This document shows positions 26,276 through 34,307 of a DNA stretch of 64,000 nucleotides, one piece after another. The stretch's first letter is position 1. Each line of letters opens with the position of its first letter. The notes beneath the pieces were generated by a model. That model made no database searches. It had not been told where the DNA came from and saw only the letters and a list, made by a program, of their open reading frames with translations. Source of the DNA: an uncultured Eubacteriales bacterium (GTDB lineage: Bacteria > Bacillota > Clostridia > Christensenellales > Aristaeellaceae); assembly GCA_902765395.1 (NCBI GenBank), contig CACWZP010000014.1, forward strand, positions 16,555-80,554, written 5' to 3'. The translations under genes and the position numbers were made by a program.

Positions 26276-26301
26276 AAGGCGCCCCTGAACGGAAGCGCCC
26301 T
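26276..26301 (-). terminator. Possible weak terminator after hup
   Basis: Stem of AGGGCGC with GCGCCTT (minus strand) followed by TTGTTGTG. The U-tract is poor, so read-through into rqcP is likely. Confidence 0.35.
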
Positions 26302-26321
26302 GTCGCTGATCGTGGTTCTGA

Positions 26322-26591
26322 TTAGAACTGATCCTTGAAGCCCTTGCCAGCCTTGAAGCCGGGGGTCTTCTTGGCGGGGATCTCGATGGTCTCGCCAGTG
26401 GAAGGCTTGCGGCCAGTGCGGGCGGCGCGCTCCTTCACCTCAAAGGTGCCAAAGCCCATCAGCTGGACCTTGTCGCCGGCCTTGAGGGCCTCGGTGATGG
26501 TGTCGGTGAAAGCGTTCAGCGCGGCCTCGGCCTGCTTCTTGCTCAGTTCGGACTTCTCAGCCATCTTGGCAATCAGAGTAGCCTTGTTCAT
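26322..26591 (-). CDS. hup: HU-family DNA-binding protein
   Basis: Histone-like dimeric DNA-bending protein, 89 aa from the ATG at 26591 ([10 protein letters not shown]), which has GGAGGTG nine bases upstream. The core shows the [16 protein letters not shown] and [25 protein letters not shown] elements, including the proline at the tip of the DNA-binding arm. It lies between yabN/mazG and rqcP. The 117-base upstream gap holds a TATAAT and two direct repeats. Confidence 0.97.
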   Translation of the reverse strand: MNKATLIAKMAEKSELSKKQAEAALNAFTDTITEALKAGDKVQLMGFGTFEVKERAARTGRKPSTGETIEIPAKKTPGFKAGKGFKDQF

Positions 26592-26621
26592 GAAAAATAC
26601 ACCTCCAGATATTATAAGCAC

Positions 26622-26656
26622 ATTGAGCACAATAAATCATTGCATATTGAGCACAA
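26622..26656. repeat. Two direct repeats of ATTGAGCACAA upstream of hup
   Basis: Perfect 11-bp copies at 26622-26632 and 26646-26656, 24 bases apart, with a third partial copy (AGCACAA) at 26711-26717. They lie just upstream of a TATAAT at 26612-26617 on the minus strand and could be activator or repressor sites for hup. Confidence 0.5.
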
Positions 26657-26708
26657 CTGTCCTGAATATTCGCCCTCTCCTGCTTCGATTCCTGCTTATT
26701 TTTGGATT

Positions 26709-28094
26709 TCAGCACAATTTTACCAAATCCCAATAATTTCTCAACGTTTCGAGAGGCAGATCCCCGGGTTTATCGGTCATTTCAGCCTCGACCTCGCCAA
26801 ATCTGGCGATAAAGCGCTTCACCGCGCTGTTCAGGGCCAGCTCCGGATCCAGCTTCAGAAGCCGTGCGATGCCGCAGACGCCCATCAGCACCTCCCCCAG
26901 CCAGGCCTCGGCGTCGGCGTCCCCGGACAGGCCGGACAGCTTCTCCGCGCATCGCCTCGCCAGCGCAGCCGCGTCCCCGTCCTTCAGACCCGCCTCCGCG
27001 CTGCGCTTCAGCACCTTCACGGCCCTCAGCGTGGCGGGCAGCGCCCGCGTCACGTCCTCCATGGCCTCCCGCCGGCTGTGCTGGCCGCGCTCGGCCATCT
27101 TGTTCCGGGTCCACAGGTCCAGCACCTGCTCCGCATCCACGGCCTGGTCCCCGCCGAAGATATGGGTGTGCCGGGAGATCATCTTGTCGCAGATGGCGGT
27201 GGTGACGTCGGTGATGTCGAATTCGCCGTGACGCCGGGCCAGCTCCGAGTGGATGGCCACCTGCATCAGCACGTCGCCCAGCTCGTCGTACAGGTGGTCG
27301 GTGTCGCCCTCGTCGATGGCGTCGATCACCTCATAGGCCTCCTCCAGCATGCAGGTGCGCAGGCTCTCGTGGGTCTGCGCCCGGTCCCAGGGGCAGCCGC
27401 CGGGGCCGCACAGGCGGCGCATGATCTCGTTGAGATGCTCGAAGTCGTAGCGCTCCAGCACCGTGATCTCCCGCTCCGCCCGAACCAGCGCGCAGGTCAT
27501 GTGGTCGTAGTGGTCCGCCCGGTCCAGCTCGTACAGCGGCAGCTTTACCGGCGCTTCCCCGCCGTTCAGCAGCCACGCGTCCGCCTCCTCCGGATAGACC
27601 TCCATCAGCTTCAGCTTCACCTCGCAGGCCAGCTCCCGGCTCTCCAGCTCCCGGATCAGGCAGTGCTCCCGGGCGGTGACGTGGAAATCCTCCCAGTCGG
27701 AGGCCTCCACCGAGCGCGTCTCGCCGGTCAGGATGGCCAGCAGCGGCCCCTCCGCGGGCGGCCCGGCGATCACGCGGACGTTTTCCCCCGCTGCTTGTAC
27801 GATGGGCGGCACGGTGCGGTCGCGGATGTCGGCCACACAGTAGCACACATCGCCCGCTTCGGCGGCCCCCAGCACGGCCTTCGCGGCGGCCTGGGCGTGT
27901 TCGTCGAAGTCCTCACAGGTCTCGTAGAGCGCATCCAGCGATTCCCAGGCGATGCCCTGCCCGTCCAGCCACGCCGCGCAGCCGCAGCGCTCCGTGTGCA
28001 GAAGCACGCGCCCGCCCGAGCGAAGCGCCTCCGCAGCCTCCAGCGTCAGCTGTCCGGCCTGCCAGCCCGTTCCGATGATCGTGATCACACCCAT
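26709..28094 (-). CDS. mazG: Tetrapyrrole methylase-domain/MazG nucleotide pyrophosphohydrolase (YabN-type)
   Basis: Fusion of an N-terminal SAM-dependent tetrapyrrole methylase-like domain (IIGTGWQAGQLT, then DIRDRTVPPIV) and a C-terminal MazG domain that hydrolyses (d)NTPs to NMPs. The MazG part begins near residue 225 with GGCPWDRAQTHESLR and has the metal-binding LEEAYEVIDAID helix and the second DELGDVLMQV motif. I start at the ATG at 28094, which follows GGGAGG; an ATG at 28112 would be almost leaderless from the mapped promoter. It follows spoVT, as in Bacillus subtilis. Confidence 0.93.
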   Translation of the reverse strand: MGVITIIGTGWQAGQLTLEAAEALRSGGRVLLHTERCGCAAWLDGQGIAWESLDALYETCEDFDEHAQAAAKAVLGAAEAGDVCYCVADIRDRTVPPIVQAAGENVRVIAGPPAEGPLLAILTGETRSVEASDWEDFHVTAREHCLIRELESRELACEVKLKLMEVYPEEADAWLLNGGEAPVKLPLYELDRADHYDHMTCALVRAEREITVLERYDFEHLNEIMRRLCGPGGCPWDRAQTHESLRTCMLEEAYEVIDAIDEGDTDHLYDELGDVLMQVAIHSELARRHGEFDITDVTTAICDKMISRHTHIFGGDQAVDAEQVLDLWTRNKMAERGQHSRREAMEDVTRALPATLRAVKVLKRSAEAGLKDGDAAALARRCAEKLSGLSGDADAEAWLGEVLMGVCGIARLLKLDPELALNSAVKRFIARFGEVEAEMTDKPGDLPLETLRNYWDLVKLC

Positions 28095-28097
28095 GCG

Positions 28098-28126
28098 CCT
28101 CCCGGAAATCATGAATTACCGGGAGG
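28098..28126. promoter_or_regulatory. Inverted repeat at the yabN/mazG start
   Basis: CCTCCCGG (28098-28105) and CCGGGAGG (28119-28126) form a perfect eight-base inverted repeat with a 13-base spacer. On the minus strand the downstream arm is the ribosome site of mazG and the upstream arm covers the likely transcription start, so it could be an operator or a translational hairpin. Confidence 0.45.
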
Positions 28127-28127
28127 T

Positions 28128-28157
28128 ATTATACCACAGGCGGGGCGGAGCTGGCAA
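28128..28157 (-). promoter_or_regulatory. Sigma-A promoter of mazG-hup-rqcP-ispDF-mtnN
   Basis: TTGCCA (28157-28152) and a perfect TATAAT (28133-28128) with an 18-base spacer on the minus strand, four bases downstream of spoVT. Confidence 0.65.
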
Positions 28158-28160
28158 GGC

Positions 28161-28715
28161 TTACTGCTCCATCTGGCGTCCGATGATATTGGCCGTGGTC
28201 TCGGCCACCTTCTGGTCCACGTTGGTCATCTGAAGGCCGGATTCCCGGCTAAGCAGCATCAAGCCGCCCACGATCTCCCCGTCGGCCAGGATCGGCGCCA
28301 CGATCTGGGCAGAGTAGGCCTCGGGCCGGTCGTCCTGGGTCATGGGAATCATCTTCATGCCCGCCGACAGGTTCAGCATCACCAGCTGGCGGCCCTGCAA
28401 TATCTGGTCCGCTTCCGGGCTGAGCGCCTTTTCCACATACTCCCGCTTTGCCGCGCCGGAGGAGGACACGATGGCGTCCCGGTCGCTGATCAGCGCCACG
28501 TGGCCCAGCGTGCGGTACAGGCTGTCGGTGTAGTCCTTGGCGATGGACGCGATCTCGCCGATGGGCGAATACTTTTTGAGTACCACCTCCCCATCGTGGT
28601 CGGTGAATATCTCCAGCGGGTCGCCCTCCCTGATCCGCAGGGTCCTGCGGATTTCCTTGGGGATGACCACCCGCCCCAGCTCGTCGATACGCCGTACAAT
28701 GCCCGTTGCTCTCAT
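28161..28715 (-). CDS. spoVT: Stage V sporulation transcription factor SpoVT
   Basis: AbrB-family regulator of late forespore genes. The 184 aa protein has the N-terminal swapped-hairpin domain (ATGIVRRIDELGRVVIPKEI, residues 3-22) and a C-terminal GAF-like domain (about 55-180) whose ligand is unknown. TGGAGG precedes the ATG. Its place upstream of yabN/mazG matches Bacillus. No clear sigma-G promoter could be matched upstream. Confidence 0.95.
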   Translation of the reverse strand: MRATGIVRRIDELGRVVIPKEIRRTLRIREGDPLEIFTDHDGEVVLKKYSPIGEIASIAKDYTDSLYRTLGHVALISDRDAIVSSSGAAKREYVEKALSPEADQILQGRQLVMLNLSAGMKMIPMTQDDRPEAYSAQIVAPILADGEIVGGLMLLSRESGLQMTNVDQKVAETTANIIGRQMEQ

Positions 28716-28741
28716 AAAAACGCCTCCATAAGCTCAAACTG

Positions 28742-28759
28742 GCTGAAAATGCTTTCAGC
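28742..28759. promoter_or_regulatory. Perfect inverted repeat upstream of spoVT
   Basis: GCTGAAA-ATGC-TTTCAGC, 27 bases before the spoVT start. It may be an operator or a leader hairpin; no T-tract makes it a terminator. Confidence 0.35.
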
Positions 28760-28840
28760 GCCACATACATCAAAGTCGTGTGCGTAGTTTGCGCGAAACG
28801 GGGCGTTTTATGCGCGTCGCCAGGCGGACGCAAATCGCGG

Positions 28841-28869
28841 TTTACATCGGCGGCGCGGCGTTGTATAAT
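28841..28869 (+). promoter_or_regulatory. Sigma-A promoter of the small FTR-like gene
   Basis: TTTACA (28841-28846), 17-base spacer, TATAAT (28864-28869), 31 bases before the ATG. Confidence 0.8.
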
Positions 28870-28899
28870 GCTTTTGAGGAAGAGTTGGGAGGGAGCACC

Positions 28900-29097
28900 A
28901 TGAAGATTCGTTTCAACGAGAATCAAGAGGTCGTCAGGACCATCAAGGAGGGCCTGGAGCGCACGGGCGGCTACTGCCCCTGCCGGCTGGCACGCACGCC
29001 GGAGAACAAGTGCATGTGCAAGGAGTTCCGGGAGCAGATCGCCGATCCGGATTACGAAGGCTATTGTCACTGCATGCTGTACTACAAGGAAAAATGA
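28900..29097 (+). CDS. Minimal ferredoxin-thioredoxin reductase catalytic-domain-like protein
   Basis: A 65 aa protein with all six cysteines of the FTR catalytic chain in three CxC pairs: C26-P-C28, C38-M-C40 and C56-H-C58. In the family these hold a [4Fe-4S] cluster next to a redox-active disulfide. The plant and cyanobacterial catalytic chain is about 110 aa and works with a variable chain; here only the cysteine core is left and no partner is adjacent. The ATG at 28900 follows GGGAGGGAG. It is a single-gene unit with its own promoter and terminator. The electron donor and target are unknown. Confidence 0.85.
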   Translation: MKIRFNENQEVVRTIKEGLERTGGYCPCRLARTPENKCMCKEFREQIADPDYEGYCHCMLYYKEK

Positions 29098-29107
29098 GCG
29101 CAAAGAA

Positions 29108-29141
29108 ACGGGCTTCCGTCGCTGGACGGAAGCCCGTTTTT
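29108..29141 (+). terminator. Rho-independent terminator of the FTR-like gene
   Basis: Perfect 13-bp stem (29108-29120 with 29125-29137), GCTG loop and T5. The flanking AAA on the other side makes it partly bidirectional, so it may also end the converging prsA-like transcript. Confidence 0.92.
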
Positions 29142-29149
29142 CATATGGG

Positions 29150-30577
29150 TCAGTTCTCGCTGGTCTGCAGCTTGAAGTTCTCGATGGTGTACACCGGCTT
29201 GAGCGCCTCGACCCAGGCGTCCAGCTCGCTGTCGAAGTGCTCGGACTTCTTCTCCTCCAGGGTCTGGTCATACAGGGCGTCGTGAATGTCCTCCAGCGCC
29301 ACCGCGCCAGGGGTCACGTCGCTCTCGTAGCGGATGATGTGCACGCCGCTGGAGCTGATGACCGGCTTCTCGGACACGTCGCCCACGTTCTCAAGGGCCA
29401 TCGCGCCATCGGTGAAGTGCTGGTCCCAGGTGGTGGAAGCGCTGCTGACGTAGTAGCCGCGGGTCTTGGTGGGCTCGTTCTGCATGCCGGGATCCTCGCC
29501 GTATTCCTCGATCAGGGCGCCGAAGTCCTCGCCGTCGTTGATCTTCTCATAGATCTCGTCCAGCTTGTCCTGCACGGAGGCCAGGCAGTCGGCTTCGGCC
29601 TTCTCGGCATCGGCCTTCAGGCCTTCCAGGTTCTTCTCGGCTTCGTCGATGTCGGCCTGGATCTCCTCGGCGGTGCGGGGCGCCTCGGTGGGCTCGGCAT
29701 CCTCAGCATCCTCGGTGTCCTCGGCATCGTCGTCGTTCAGGGCATCCAGTTCGCTGCGCAGGTTCTCCAGACTGGTCTCGGCGCTGGTGACGGCGCTGCG
29801 GGCGTCGTTCACGGCGGTCAGCACGTCGTCCTCGGGCTTGACCAGGATGTGCTTCACGGTGCGATAGCCCTCGGGCATCCAGGTCACCACGTCGTCGTCG
29901 GAGGACATGGCGCTCTCAAAGCTGGCGGGAGAGTCGGCGTAGGTCTCCTCGTCGCTCTTCACCTGCTCGTCGTAGGCGGCGGTCAGGTCTTCCTCGGAAA
30001 CCTCGGTGACCTCGTCGCGCACGGCCTGCTCGATCAGCTCATAGTTGGCGGTGGCCAGCTCCATCTTCAACAGGGCTTCCTTGGTGTAGCCCATGGTGTA
30101 CATGTTGTACTCGATCTGCTTGGCCTTGACTTCCTCGTTCTTGCTGGTCACGTTGCCGGAGACGGCCTCGTAGGCCTCCTGGTAGTGCTCCTCGGCCTCG
30201 GCCTCCACCTCGGCCTGCTTATCGTCGTCCAGCTTCAGGCCGCGGCTCTCGATCTGCTGGGCGATGGCCACGTTCTGCACGGCGTTCTCCACCACGTCCT
30301 GCTCCACATCGGTGATGGCGTCGGCCGGCATGCTGATGCCGTACATGCTGTACATCTGGCTCATGTAGGAGTACTGGGAATTGAAGGCCAGCATCGCGTC
30401 CTCCTGGGTGATCTCGCCGCCTTCGTAGCTGGCGACCACGCCGGCATACTGCTTCTTCAGGGCGGCAAAGTCCTGATCCAGCTGCTTGAGCTCGTCAACG
30501 CCGATCAGGTTGCAGCCGGAAAGCACCAGCATCAGTACGATCAAAAGGCCCGTGAGGCGCACAATCGCGTGTTTCAT
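29150..30577 (-). CDS. PrsA/SurA-type foldase lipoprotein (parvulin PPIase) with an inserted segment
   Basis: Surface-anchored peptidyl-prolyl isomerase that helps exported proteins fold. The 475 aa protein has a signal peptide and lipobox LSGC (Cys22), an N-terminal helical SurA-like domain, and a parvulin domain that begins at VKHILVK (about 241-247). The rest of the parvulin domain (INDGEDF, EEYGEDPG, SSGVHIIR) only resumes near residue 345. Between them lie about 80 extra residues: a helical segment, an acidic DDDAEDTEDAEDAEP stretch and a second helix. Parvulins usually have about 20 residues here. It has its own promoter. Confidence 0.88.
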   Translation of the reverse strand: MKHAIVRLTGLLIVLMLVLSGCNLIGVDELKQLDQDFAALKKQYAGVVASYEGGEITQEDAMLAFNSQYSYMSQMYSMYGISMPADAITDVEQDVVENAVQNVAIAQQIESRGLKLDDDKQAEVEAEAEEHYQEAYEAVSGNVTSKNEEVKAKQIEYNMYTMGYTKEALLKMELATANYELIEQAVRDEVTEVSEEDLTAAYDEQVKSDEETYADSPASFESAMSSDDDVVTWMPEGYRTVKHILVKPEDDVLTAVNDARSAVTSAETSLENLRSELDALNDDDAEDTEDAEDAEPTEAPRTAEEIQADIDEAEKNLEGLKADAEKAEADCLASVQDKLDEIYEKINDGEDFGALIEEYGEDPGMQNEPTKTRGYYVSSASTTWDQHFTDGAMALENVGDVSEKPVISSSGVHIIRYESDVTPGAVALEDIHDALYDQTLEEKKSEHFDSELDAWVEALKPVYTIENFKLQTSEN

Positions 30578-30627
30578 AGTAAATCTTCCTCTCCATCCAG
30601 GGCATGTAAACCCAAAAATAAACTCAC

Positions 30628-31206
30628 TCAGTGATTATACAGCATTTCAGAATTTTGCGCAAGGTTTTTTGGCAATTCTTCACCCAGCAAAAACGCAAAC
30701 AGCGCCCTTTGCGCGTCGTTTTCACAATTTGTATAAAATTTCGCGCCGGTTTTGACGGGCATAAGTGCCACTCGCTCGCTTGACCGCAGTCCCTTGGCGA
30801 TCCGCCGGGCCACGCGGCCGTCGCCCGCTTCCAGGATCAGCGCGTCGGACACGCACAGCGCCAGATTGCGCATGGCAAAGCCTGTGAACCTCCGGGCCCG
30901 GATGAGCGCCCACGCCGGTTCACAGGCCGGCTCCACCAGCGCCAGACGCTCCACCGGCAGCTGCTCCGCCAGAGCCAGCGCCGCCATACAGCCTGTGCCG
31001 CGGGCCAGCACGCATGCCGCACCGTATTCCCGCCGCACCCGCTGCAAAAGGGTCTGCAGCGCCGGAAGGGGCCGTTCCCCCGCCGGTCGATGAAAGGCGT
31101 GGGGCGCGATGCCGTCAGGAAAAGAAAGCCCGGAAAGAAGATTCTCTCCGGACGTGGGTTCGTCGATCAGTATGCAGCCGACGGGTCTGTTTCGGGTTTT
31201 GCTCAC
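30628..31206 (-). CDS. Unknown protein, possible degenerate alpha/beta-hydrolase
   Basis: A 192 aa protein not recognised with confidence. A GTG start at 31206 follows a G-rich site. The segment ACVLARGTGCMAALALAEQL (about residues 64-83) looks like the nucleophile elbow of an alpha/beta-hydrolase (GxSxG followed by a helix), but the nucleophile position would be T in RGTGC. Later segments VERLALVEPA and ERVALMPVKTG resemble following beta strands. It lies 37 bases after ktrA on the same strand. A pseudoenzyme or an acyl-carrier-type hydrolase relative is possible. Confidence 0.5.
   Translation of the reverse strand: MSKTRNRPVGCILIDEPTSGENLLSGLSFPDGIAPHAFHRPAGERPLPALQTLLQRVRREYGAACVLARGTGCMAALALAEQLPVERLALVEPACEPAWALIRARRFTGFAMRNLALCVSDALILEAGDGRVARRIAKGLRSSERVALMPVKTGAKFYTNCENDAQRALFAFLLGEELPKNLAQNSEMLYNH
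30634..30662 (-). promoter_or_regulatory. Sigma-A promoter of the prsA-like gene
   Basis: TTGCGC (30662-30657), 17-base spacer, perfect TATAAT (30639-30634) on the minus strand, with the stop codon of the upstream gene lying just downstream of it. Confidence 0.7.
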
Positions 31207-31243
31207 GGAAGCACCGCCCCCCCTGCCGGGCGGCAGCGCCCGG

Positions 31244-31912
31244 TTATTTTCGGTTCAGCTTCGCCAGGGTCTCGTCCTTCACCACCACCAGCAGCACGTC
31301 CTCCTCCCGGAGCACGGTGTCCGGCATGGGCATGGCGTTCAGGTCTTCGCCGGTGCGGATGGCCACTACGTTGATGCCCAGCTTGCTGCGCATGGCCAGG
31401 CTCATCAGCGTCTTGCCCACCCATTCCGGCTTCGGGCGGATCTCCGCCATGGAGTATTCGGAGGACAGCTCCAGGAAGTCGATGATGTCGCCCGATACAA
31501 GGTTATGCGCCACCCGGCGGCCCATATCCCGCTCCGGGAACAAAACCTGGTCTGCACCCAGCTTTTCCAGCATCCGGCCGTGGAACTCGTCCTGGGCCTT
31601 GGCGATGACCCGCCGGCAGCCCAGCTCCTTCAGGCTCATCACGATGGTGCCGCTGGCGCGGATGTCCGAACCCATGGTGACGAAGGCCACGTCGAAGTCC
31701 GGGATGCCCAGCGCCGAGAGGGCGTCCTGGTCCATGGCGTCCATCTGCACGGTGTGGGTCAGCGTGTCCCGCAGGTCTTCCACCACGTCCATGCGCCTAT
31801 CCACGCCCAACACCTCGTAGCCATCCTGGCACAGGGTCTTGGCGATGGCGGTGCCGAAGCGGCCCAGGCCCACCACGATAAACTGCTTCTTCTGCTTGCT
31901 CTTGTTGGCCAT
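31244..31912 (-). CDS. ktrA: Potassium uptake regulatory subunit KtrA
   Basis: Cytoplasmic RCK protein that gates the KtrB potassium channel-transporter. The 222 aa protein has an RCK_N Rossmann domain with VVGLGRFGTAIA (nucleotide binding) and the acid at the end of beta-2 (LGVDRR), and an RCK_C domain from about residue 140. In Firmicutes RCK_C of KtrA binds c-di-AMP, which shuts uptake (family knowledge); the c-di-AMP synthase gene cdaA lies about 29 kb away in this window. It follows ktrB by 36 bases. Confidence 0.95.
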   Translation of the reverse strand: MANKSKQKKQFIVVGLGRFGTAIAKTLCQDGYEVLGVDRRMDVVEDLRDTLTHTVQMDAMDQDALSALGIPDFDVAFVTMGSDIRASGTIVMSLKELGCRRVIAKAQDEFHGRMLEKLGADQVLFPERDMGRRVAHNLVSGDIIDFLELSSEYSMAEIRPKPEWVGKTLMSLAMRSKLGINVVAIRTGEDLNAMPMPDTVLREEDVLLVVVKDETLAKLNRK

Positions 31913-31948
31913 ATTGGAAAACCTCCGTAAAGGATGTTGTACAGTAAC

Positions 31949-33376
31949 CTAACCTATCATCACCCGGTCCTCGGGATAGCGGATCAGCTCCCTGCTGCGG
32001 CTCTGGCGGCGCATGAACAGCAGCGCCATGGTCAGCGGGCCGATGCGGCCGATGTACATGGTGATGATGATGAGTATCCGCGCCAGCGGCACCAGGTTTG
32101 CGGAGCCGATGGCGGATATGCCCACCGTGCCCACGGCGGACACGCATTCATAGTACAGGTCCAGGAACGCCGCGCCGGGCTGCAGGATCGAAAGCGCGCA
32201 GATGTCCACGAAGGCCACGGCCATGGCGATGAACGTGATGGCGATGGTGCGCTGGATCAACTCCCGGTCGATGCGCCGCTCGAACACCACGATGCTGCTC
32301 TCGCCCCGAGCCACCATGCGCACCGTCAGCACCAGTATGGCCAGGGTGGTCACCTTGATGCCACCGCCGGTGGAGGCTGGAGCCGCGCCGATCAGCATGA
32401 GGAAGCCGCCGATCAGCTTCGTGCAGTCCCGCAACGCGCCTTGGTCGACGGTGTTGAAGCCAGCCGTGCGCAGCGTCATCGACTGGAACAGCGCCGCCAG
32501 CAGCTTGTCCTTGACGGACAGCGGCCCCAGCGTGCCGGGATTGTTCCACTCCAGGGCCAGCACGATCGCCATGCCACCGAAGAGCAGCGCGAAGTAGCTG
32601 ACCAGCACCAGCTTGGTATGCAGGCGATACTTCCGGAAGCTGCGCTTCTTCAGCATGTCGTGGAGCACGCCGAAGCCCAGGCCCCCGATCACCACCAGGC
32701 CCACCGCCGTCAGGTTCATCAGCACGTCTCCGGTGAAGCCGGTCAGGCTGCGCCCGCCGCCGAACAGGTCAAAGCCGGCGTTGCAAAACGCGGAAACCGA
32801 GTGGAACACCGCGAAGAACGCGCCCTTCAACGGCCCGTACATCGGCACGAGCCGTATGGCGAACAGCAGCGCACCCACGAATTCCACGGTGAAGGCGCTG
32901 CGGGCCACCCAGCCGATCAGCTGCACCACGCCGCCCATGTCGTCCTCGTTCAGTGAATCCTGGATGATCATGCGTTCGCGCATGGAGACGCTGCGGCCGA
33001 TGATTCTAAATAGCATCGTGGCGAAGGTCATGAAGCCCAGGCCGCCGATCTGGATCAGAACCAGCAGCACCACGTGGCCGAAGGTGGAATAGGCCGTGCC
33101 GGTGTCACGCACCACCAGGCCCGTGACGCACACCGCGCTGGTGGCGGTGAACAGCGTGTCAAACCAGGGCACGCGCACGCCCGTGGCGGATGCGACAGGC
33201 AGCGTCAACAGCAAACTGCCCAGCAGTATGATGCCCAGGAACCCCAGGGCGATCATCGGCAGGGCGTTGAAGCCGGAGCGCCTGTACAGGTGCTGCACGA
33301 GGCTGCCAATAAACCGACGTCGGTTTTTATTGTGGGCATCCCCGACGGACAGGGGCCCTTTCCAGTTGGACAGCAC
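31949..33376 (-). CDS. ktrB: Potassium uptake membrane subunit KtrB
   Basis: Membrane ion-translocating subunit of the Trk/Ktr/HKT superfamily. The 475 aa protein has the four pore loops expected: TATSAVCVTGL, VFHSVSAFCNAGF, MTLRTAGFNTV and CVSAVGTVGIS, each with the conserved selectivity-filter glycine. Hydrophobic helices flank each. It lies one base after the PfkB kinase stop codon region and upstream of ktrA, in an operon with a small membrane protein and the kinase. Confidence 0.95.
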   Translation of the reverse strand: MLSNWKGPLSVGDAHNKNRRRFIGSLVQHLYRRSGFNALPMIALGFLGIILLGSLLLTLPVASATGVRVPWFDTLFTATSAVCVTGLVVRDTGTAYSTFGHVVLLVLIQIGGLGFMTFATMLFRIIGRSVSMRERMIIQDSLNEDDMGGVVQLIGWVARSAFTVEFVGALLFAIRLVPMYGPLKGAFFAVFHSVSAFCNAGFDLFGGGRSLTGFTGDVLMNLTAVGLVVIGGLGFGVLHDMLKKRSFRKYRLHTKLVLVSYFALLFGGMAIVLALEWNNPGTLGPLSVKDKLLAALFQSMTLRTAGFNTVDQGALRDCTKLIGGFLMLIGAAPASTGGGIKVTTLAILVLTVRMVARGESSIVVFERRIDRELIQRTIAITFIAMAVAFVDICALSILQPGAAFLDLYYECVSAVGTVGISAIGSANLVPLARILIIITMYIGRIGPLTMALLFMRRQSRSRELIRYPEDRVMIG

Positions 33377-33377
33377 G

Positions 33378-34307
33378 CTAAACCCTCTCGATCTTCACCA
33401 TGTCCAGGAAGGCCTTGTACACCGTCCTGTCGATGGCCTTATAGCCCTCGGTCATGCAGCGGGCGCTGGCACAGGCCACGCCCATGCGGAAGGCCTCCTC
33501 CAGCTCGCTGTCAGCCATGAAGCCGGCCACCAGGCCCGCCACCATGGCGTCCCCGGCGCCCACGGTGCCCTTCACCTCGATGTTCATCCGCGGCGCGTAA
33601 AGCGTGGAATCGCCGTCGGTGATCAGCGCGCCGTCCGCGCCAAGGGACACGGCCACCACTTCGACGCCCATGTCGATATACTTCAGCGCCGCCTTCTTGA
33701 CCTCGTCGATGCTGGCCAGGCGGCCGCCGGTCATGCCCTCCAGCTCATAGCGGTTGGGCTTGATCATGAAAGGCCTCGCCTCCAGGCCGTACTTCAGCCG
33801 CTCGCCGTCCGCGTCCAGCACGCAGCGGCAGCCCAGGCCCTCCACCGCCCGGATCAGCGTGCGGTAGTAATCCTGGGGGCAGCCCGGCGGCGTGGAGCCG
33901 GACAGGATCAGGTAGTCGCTGGCATCGGCGTGGCGCGCCACAAGCTCCACCATCTCTGCAAGCTTTTCCTCCTCCACCGGCTGGCCGTTTTCGTTCAGCT
34001 CTGTGATAACGCCCGCGGCCCGGTCGAACACCTTGATGTTCGTGCGGGCGCGGCCATCGCACCAGATGAAGTCGTAGGCGGTGGAGTTCATCATCAGCCG
34101 CTTTTCAAACAGCGGCGCGCTGTCGCGGTACATGAAGCCCACGCACTCGGCGTCCAACCCCAGGCTGGACACGGTCAGCGCCACGTTGATGCCCTTGCCG
34201 GCGGCATTGTCGCCCCGGGAGATGATGCGGTTCAGCCCGCCGGGGGTGAAGTTCTCCACCGTCAACGTGCGGTCGATGCTGGGATTCAGGGATACAGTCG
34301 TAATCAT
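33378..34307 (-). CDS. PfkB-family hexose-phosphate kinase (1-phosphofructokinase type)
   Basis: Ribokinase-fold kinase most like 1-phosphofructokinase (FruK) and tagatose-6-phosphate kinase (LacC). The 309 aa protein starts TVSLNPSIDRTL as those enzymes do, has DNAAGKGINVA for substrate binding, LSGSTPPG, and the C-terminal GTVGAGDAMVAG with the catalytic aspartate. No PTS gene or FruR is adjacent, so the substrate is open. Its ATG overlaps the stop of the small upstream membrane gene (ATGA), and ktrB follows at once. Confidence 0.9.
   Translation of the reverse strand: MITTVSLNPSIDRTLTVENFTPGGLNRIISRGDNAAGKGINVALTVSSLGLDAECVGFMYRDSAPLFEKRLMMNSTAYDFIWCDGRARTNIKVFDRAAGVITELNENGQPVEEEKLAEMVELVARHADASDYLILSGSTPPGCPQDYYRTLIRAVEGLGCRCVLDADGERLKYGLEARPFMIKPNRYELEGMTGGRLASIDEVKKAALKYIDMGVEVVAVSLGADGALITDGDSTLYAPRMNIEVKGTVGAGDAMVAGLVAGFMADSELEEAFRMGVACASARCMTEGYKAIDRTVYKAFLDMVKIERV

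Noticed and set aside
28249-29271. Long minus-strand frame overlapping spoVT and the FTR-like gene
   Set aside because: It is an out-of-frame shadow of spoVT, crosses two promoters and a terminator, and has no recognisable domain.
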